Shown: piece by piece, positions 5,370 through 7,595 of the stretch
How positions within the stretch are numbered: position 1 is the first letter of the stretch
How the letters are laid out: each line of letters begins with the position of its first letter
Source of the DNA: an uncultured Hyphomonadaceae bacterium
Lineage (GTDB): Bacteria; Pseudomonadota; Alphaproteobacteria; Caulobacterales; Hyphomonadaceae
Assembly: GCA_937873805.1 (NCBI GenBank)
Contig: CALMWO010000510.1
Span: 1-7,595, forward strand
Reading direction: 5' to 3'
Length of the DNA stretch: 7,595 bases
The notes under the pieces: generated by a model
Database searches by the model: none
Told to the model about the DNA's origin: nothing
Seen by the model: the letters and a program-made list of their open reading frames with translations, nothing else
Position numbers and translations under genes: made by a program

Positions 5370-5397
5370 AATATAGACACAAAAGTGCGCGAGTCAG
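5370..5397 (-). promoter_or_regulatory. Candidate promoter for timA-smr
   Basis: Reading the minus strand, CTGACTC (from 5397 down) and TCTATATT (5377-5370) are separated by 13 nt. They match the Caulobacter-type TTGACGS, N10-14, GCTANAWC pattern at 5 of 7 and about 6 of 8 positions. In E. coli terms, CTGACT and TATATT are 16 nt apart. Transcription would start near 5363, giving a leader of about 50 nt to the TTG. A GANTC site (GAGTC, 5391-5395), the CcrM methylation target, overlaps the upstream box. Confidence 0.45.
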
Positions 5398-5450
5398 CCC
5401 GTTGTTGCGGGCGTCGCGGTAGCGTGATAGCCGCGCACCCTTCATTATAT
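5397..5450 (+). promoter_or_regulatory. Possible secB regulatory region
   Basis: This half of the divergent region should drive secB. It holds a small hairpin, GCCCG (5397-5401) with CGGGC (5408-5412) around TTGTTG, and an AT-rich patch ending TTATAT (5445-5450), about 25 nt before the secB ATG, that could be a -10 element. No convincing -35 box is found at the right distance, so the exact promoter is not assigned. Confidence 0.25.
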
Positions 5451-5474
5451 GCCAATTCCGGACCTGAAATTCCC

Positions 5475-5975
5475 ATGACTGACGCGCCCGTACAGGACCC
5501 GAACCAGCCCGCAGCGGCAGGTGGACCCCCGATGATCAGGGTGCTGGCGCAGTACGTTAAGGACCTTTCATTCGAAAACCCGGGCCTGTTTGCGGCCCAG
5601 CAGGGCGCAAGCGCCCCGGAAATCGAGCTTGGGATCGACGTGAAGGTCGAGCCCGGCCCCCCGGCGGAACACATTTTCTCGGTCGAGCTGCGCCTCTCGG
5701 CCCGCGCCAAACGGCAGGACGCAGTCGTGTTCATCTGCGAGCTGGTCTACGCTGGCGTCGTCCAGCTGCAGGATGCGACCCGTGAAGACGTCGAGCCGAT
5801 GCTGCTGATCGAATGCCCGCGCCTGCTGTTCCCGTTCGCGCGCCGGATCATTGCGGATGTGACACGGGAAGGCGGCCACCCGCCGCTGATGATCGATCCG
5901 ATCGACTTCGTGGGGCTCTACCGCCAACAACGCCAGCGCGCCCAAGCGCAGGCCCAGCAGACGCCCGCGACCTAG
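5475..5975 (+). CDS. secB: SecB, protein-export chaperone
   Basis: SecB is a cytosolic homotetrameric chaperone that keeps precursors unfolded and hands them to SecA for export through SecYEG. The protein has 166 residues (E. coli 155). Family landmarks are IRVLAQYVKDLSFENP (21-36), FSVELRLSARA, the central ICELVYAGVVQL (87-98) and the closing LLIECPRLLFPFARRII...GGHPPLMIDPIDFVGLY (110-149). The tail (150-166) is Gln/Ala/Arg-rich and unconserved. ATG 5475 is chosen because it precedes the usual alphaproteobacterial N-terminus. An in-frame upstream start near 5385 would add about 30 Cys/Arg-rich residues with no family match and would consume the divergent promoter region. The Shine-Dalgarno is weak (GGA 12 nt upstream), so translation may rely on something else. 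It is divergent from timA and converges on dnaQ with 33 nt between stops; no terminator stem is obvious there. Confidence 0.96.
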   Translation: MTDAPVQDPNQPAAAGGPPMIRVLAQYVKDLSFENPGLFAAQQGASAPEIELGIDVKVEPGPPAEHIFSVELRLSARAKRQDAVVFICELVYAGVVQLQDATREDVEPMLLIECPRLLFPFARRIIADVTREGGHPPLMIDPIDFVGLYRQQRQRAQAQAQQTPAT

Positions 5976-6008
5976 TCTCGACCCCAAACTGATCCCGGGC
6001 GGCGGAAG

Positions 6009-6713
6009 CTAGCTGAACTTCTTCCAGATCGCTGGAACGTCCTTGGTCCCGACCGTCTCGAGGAATGCGAGATGGTCGGCAAGCTCGGCTTGCGTGATGC
6101 TGGGCGCCAGCGGCGTCGGGCGCTGGCGCCGTGGCGCCTGCACCGTCTTGGCGTTTGCGCCGCCGCCCGAAGAGCTGGCGAAATCAAAGGCGCGCTCACG
6201 CCCGCCGCGCAGCTCAAGATAAGCCATCGCGAGAAGCTGGGCGTCGAGAAGCGCACCGTGCAGGACACGGTCCTGGATCGAGATGTTGAAACGCTTGCAG
6301 ACCGCATCAAGGGACGCAGGCGAGCCAGGCCGATGTTCGCGCGCCAGCACCAGCGTATCGATGAAGCGCTCTTTCGGCAGAGGCGGCCGGCCCAGAAGTT
6401 CAAGCTCGTAGTTCAGGAAGCCGCGGTCGAATTCAGCGTTGTGAGCGACGATCGGATCATCGCCGAAGAATGCCATCAGCTGGTCGACGACATCGGGATG
6501 CTCGAAACGCTTCTTGTCGCGCAGCGTGTCGTTGGTGATGCCCGTAATGCGCACCGTCGCTTCGGACACGGGCCGGCCGGGATTGATGTAGATCTGGAAT
6601 TCGCGGCCGGTGGGCAGATAGTTGTTCAGCTCGATACAGCCGACTTCTACGATGCGGTCGCCCGATCTTGGATCGAGGCCGGTGGTTTCGGTGTCGAAGA
6701 CGACTTCCCGCAT
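6009..6713 (-). CDS. dnaQ: DnaQ, DNA polymerase III epsilon subunit (3'-5' exonuclease)
   Basis: The proofreading exonuclease of the replicative polymerase, bound to the alpha subunit. It has 234 residues, close to the E. coli subunit (243). The DEDDh active site is complete: Asp7 and Glu9 in VFDTETTG, Asp96 in HNAEFDRGFLNYEL, and His152 and Asp157 in LHGALLDAQLLA. After about residue 172 comes a Gly/Ser/Pro-rich linker and then a C-terminal segment (about 205-234, ending VPAIWKKFS) expected to contact the polymerase. The ATG at 6713 is fixed by motif I beginning only six codons later and by AGGA 6 nt upstream. It therefore overlaps the 3' end of coaE by 67 nt in another frame. It is the last gene of the aroE-coaE-dnaQ operon and converges on secB. 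Confidence 0.97.
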   Translation of the reverse strand: MREVVFDTETTGLDPRSGDRIVEVGCIELNNYLPTGREFQIYINPGRPVSEATVRITGITNDTLRDKKRFEHPDVVDQLMAFFGDDPIVAHNAEFDRGFLNYELELLGRPPLPKERFIDTLVLAREHRPGSPASLDAVCKRFNISIQDRVLHGALLDAQLLAMAYLELRGGRERAFDFASSSGGGANAKTVQAPRRQRPTPLAPSITQAELADHLAFLETVGTKDVPAIWKKFS

Positions 6714-7333
6714 GTCTCGTCCTGTTCCGTAGCCGCCCTGATCCGCGTGCGCAGCGCCTCGATGATCTCGTCGATCTGCGCTTCGGCGTAGGGAAAGCCG
6801 AGGCCGGTATTGATGACGAAATCCGCCCGCGCGCGCTTTATCGAATCGGGCGTTTGACGGGCCAATATCGCCTCGAACTCGGCCTCCGTCATCCCGCCGC
6901 GGCTCAACACACGCTGCCTTTGCACATCTGGCGGGGCTGTAACCACAGCTATTACGTCGGCCCGCTTGTCGCCGCCTGTCTCGAACAGCAGGGGGATATC
7001 GAGCACGACAATGTCCTGCCCCGCAGCCTCGGCCTTCGCGAGGAAAGCGCGCTGCGCGCCCGCCACGATGGGATGCACGATGCTTTCGAGCTTTTTCATC
7101 GCTTCAGGGTTTTGCGCGACCTTGCCACGAAGCTTGGCCCGGTCGATCCCGCCATCCGCAGCAATGACGCCCGGAAAGGCCCATTCGATCGGCGCAACCG
7201 CTTCGCCGCCGGGCGCATAGGCCGCGTGAACCGCTGCATCGGCGTCGTAGACCGGGATGCCGCGCGCGGCGAACATGGCCGCCGTCGCCGACTTGCCCAT
7301 GCCGATGGAGCCTGTGAGTGCGAGCTTGATCAT
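6647..7333 (-). CDS. coaE: CoaE, dephospho-CoA kinase
   Basis: CoaE phosphorylates the ribose 3'-OH of dephospho-CoA with ATP, the last step of coenzyme A synthesis, in the cytoplasm. The protein has 228 residues, against about 200 in most relatives. Seen in order are the Walker A loop GSIGMGKS (8-15), the DADAAVH segment with the likely catalytic Asp (29-35), a CoA-binding HPIV (87-90), LDIPLLFETG (111-120) and the R...RQ lid residues (about 145-160, ILARQ), then DFVINTG. The family core ends near residue 200. The last 22 or so residues are read from DNA that also encodes the dnaQ N-terminus in another frame and look unconserved. The ATG shares ATGA with the aroE stop and has no clear Shine-Dalgarno, so it probably depends on reinitiation after aroE. 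Confidence 0.95.
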   Translation of the reverse strand: MIKLALTGSIGMGKSATAAMFAARGIPVYDADAAVHAAYAPGGEAVAPIEWAFPGVIAADGGIDRAKLRGKVAQNPEAMKKLESIVHPIVAGAQRAFLAKAEAAGQDIVVLDIPLLFETGGDKRADVIAVVTAPPDVQRQRVLSRGGMTEAEFEAILARQTPDSIKRARADFVINTGLGFPYAEAQIDEIIEALRTRIRAATEQDETCGKSSSTPKPPASIQDRATAS

Positions 7334-7595
7334 GCGCGAGCCGCCACCGCCTCCCGACAGGCCCTGAGCGCCCCCGCTTCGTCCGGGAATATCCCGAACC
7401 AGATACGGAAGGCCGCGGCAGCCTGTCCCACCAACATGGGTAATCCGTCGTGAGGCGTCCAGCCGGAAGTCGCAGCTGTCTGGAGGGTTTGGGCAGCCGC
7501 TTTCCCATAGGATAGATCGAGGAAAGGCCTGCCCTTTCCAGCCGGCAGGGCCGGCAGGCTGCCGCCGGCATGGCCGAGGCTGGCGGAATTGACGA
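7330..7595 (-). CDS. aroE: AroE, shikimate dehydrogenase (C-terminal part only)
   Basis: An open frame enters from the right edge and stops at TGA 7332-7330, giving 87 residues. It is identified as the C-terminal NADP-binding part of shikimate 5-dehydrogenase, which reduces 3-dehydroshikimate in chorismate synthesis. The evidence is VNSASLGH (in the place of the usual NATSxGM motif), FLDLSYGKAA (in the place of DxxYxPxxT) and the strong C-terminal DGLPMLVGQAAAAFRIWFG (about 53-71). The last is characteristic of AroE, as is the gene order aroE-coaE-dnaQ. About 190 N-terminal residues, including the catalytic Lys and Asp, lie outside the window. The stop overlaps the coaE start (ATGA), indicating translational coupling. 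The two motif variants make it a somewhat divergent AroE; I still prefer this over a YdiB-type paralogue because of the context. Confidence 0.85.
   Translation of the reverse strand, partial: VNSASLGHAGGSLPALPAGKGRPFLDLSYGKAAAQTLQTAATSGWTPHDGLPMLVGQAAAAFRIWFGIFPDEAGALRACREAVAARA

Noticed and set aside
5385..5474. An upstream in-frame start extending SecB by 30 residues.
   Set aside because: The extension is unlike SecB N-termini and covers the promoter region shared with timA.
5976..6008. Bidirectional terminator between convergent secB and dnaQ.
   Set aside because: Only short palindromes (CCCGGG, GCTAGC) are present; there is no stable stem and no T-run.
6072..6791. A 239-codon plus-strand frame opposite dnaQ, and a similar 261-codon one opposite coaE (6668-7453).
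   Set aside because: Both are antisense to genes with complete catalytic motifs and show Arg/His/Asp-rich shadow composition.
1..7595. tRNA, rRNA, CRISPR arrays, insertion sequences, phage or toxin-antitoxin genes, DnaA-box clusters.
   Set aside because: Looked for by eye on both strands; no repeat arrays, terminal inverted repeats with a transposase, cloverleaf-like sequences or runs of DnaA boxes were found.

Overview
The window is GC-rich, densely coding DNA that looks like the chromosome of an alphaproteobacterium, most likely from the Caulobacterales/Hyphomonadaceae area. The reasons are the hisA-hisF-hisE order, the aroE-coaE-dnaQ block facing secB, a bacterial Tim44-like gene next to an Smr-domain gene, a DUF1127-like mini-protein, and promoter-like sites that resemble the Caulobacter housekeeping consensus better than the E. 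coli one. From memory, both the his block and the aroE-coaE-dnaQ-secB block are origin-proximal in Caulobacter relatives. The lineage and the origin-proximal location are inferences.

Left part (1-1988, plus strand): late histidine biosynthesis. The 3' end of hisA is followed by a gap of about 400 nt and then hisF and hisE, which nearly abut. HisA isomerises ProFAR to PRFAR, HisF (with HisH, not in the window) makes IGP and AICAR, and HisE hydrolyses phosphoribosyl-ATP. The gap is not empty. It holds a promoter-like site, a perfect 8-bp hairpin, a 29-codon histidine-rich mini-ORF behind a near-ideal ribosome binding site, and a 55-codon DUF1127-like small gene in another frame.

Middle (2036-4179, plus strand): an AhpD/carboxymuconolactone-decarboxylase-fold protein with a CxxC...H thiol site, then a 560-residue TPR-type lipoprotein with a striking set of histidines. 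These look like accessory genes set between the his genes and the cell-envelope block. The lipoprotein gene runs 20 nt into the convergent smr gene.

Right part: timA (Tim44-like) and smr on the minus strand, and secB on the plus strand, diverge from a 162-nt intergenic region. This region carries a good minus-strand promoter candidate. secB converges on aroE-coaE-dnaQ (minus strand), a tightly coupled operon for shikimate synthesis, CoA synthesis and replication proofreading. aroE and coaE share ATGA, and coaE overlaps dnaQ by 67 nt. aroE runs off the right edge.

No tRNA, rRNA, CRISPR array, insertion sequence or phage gene was seen. The most interesting stretch is the hisA-hisF gap. Next are the histidine-cluster lipoprotein and the long coaE/dnaQ overlap.
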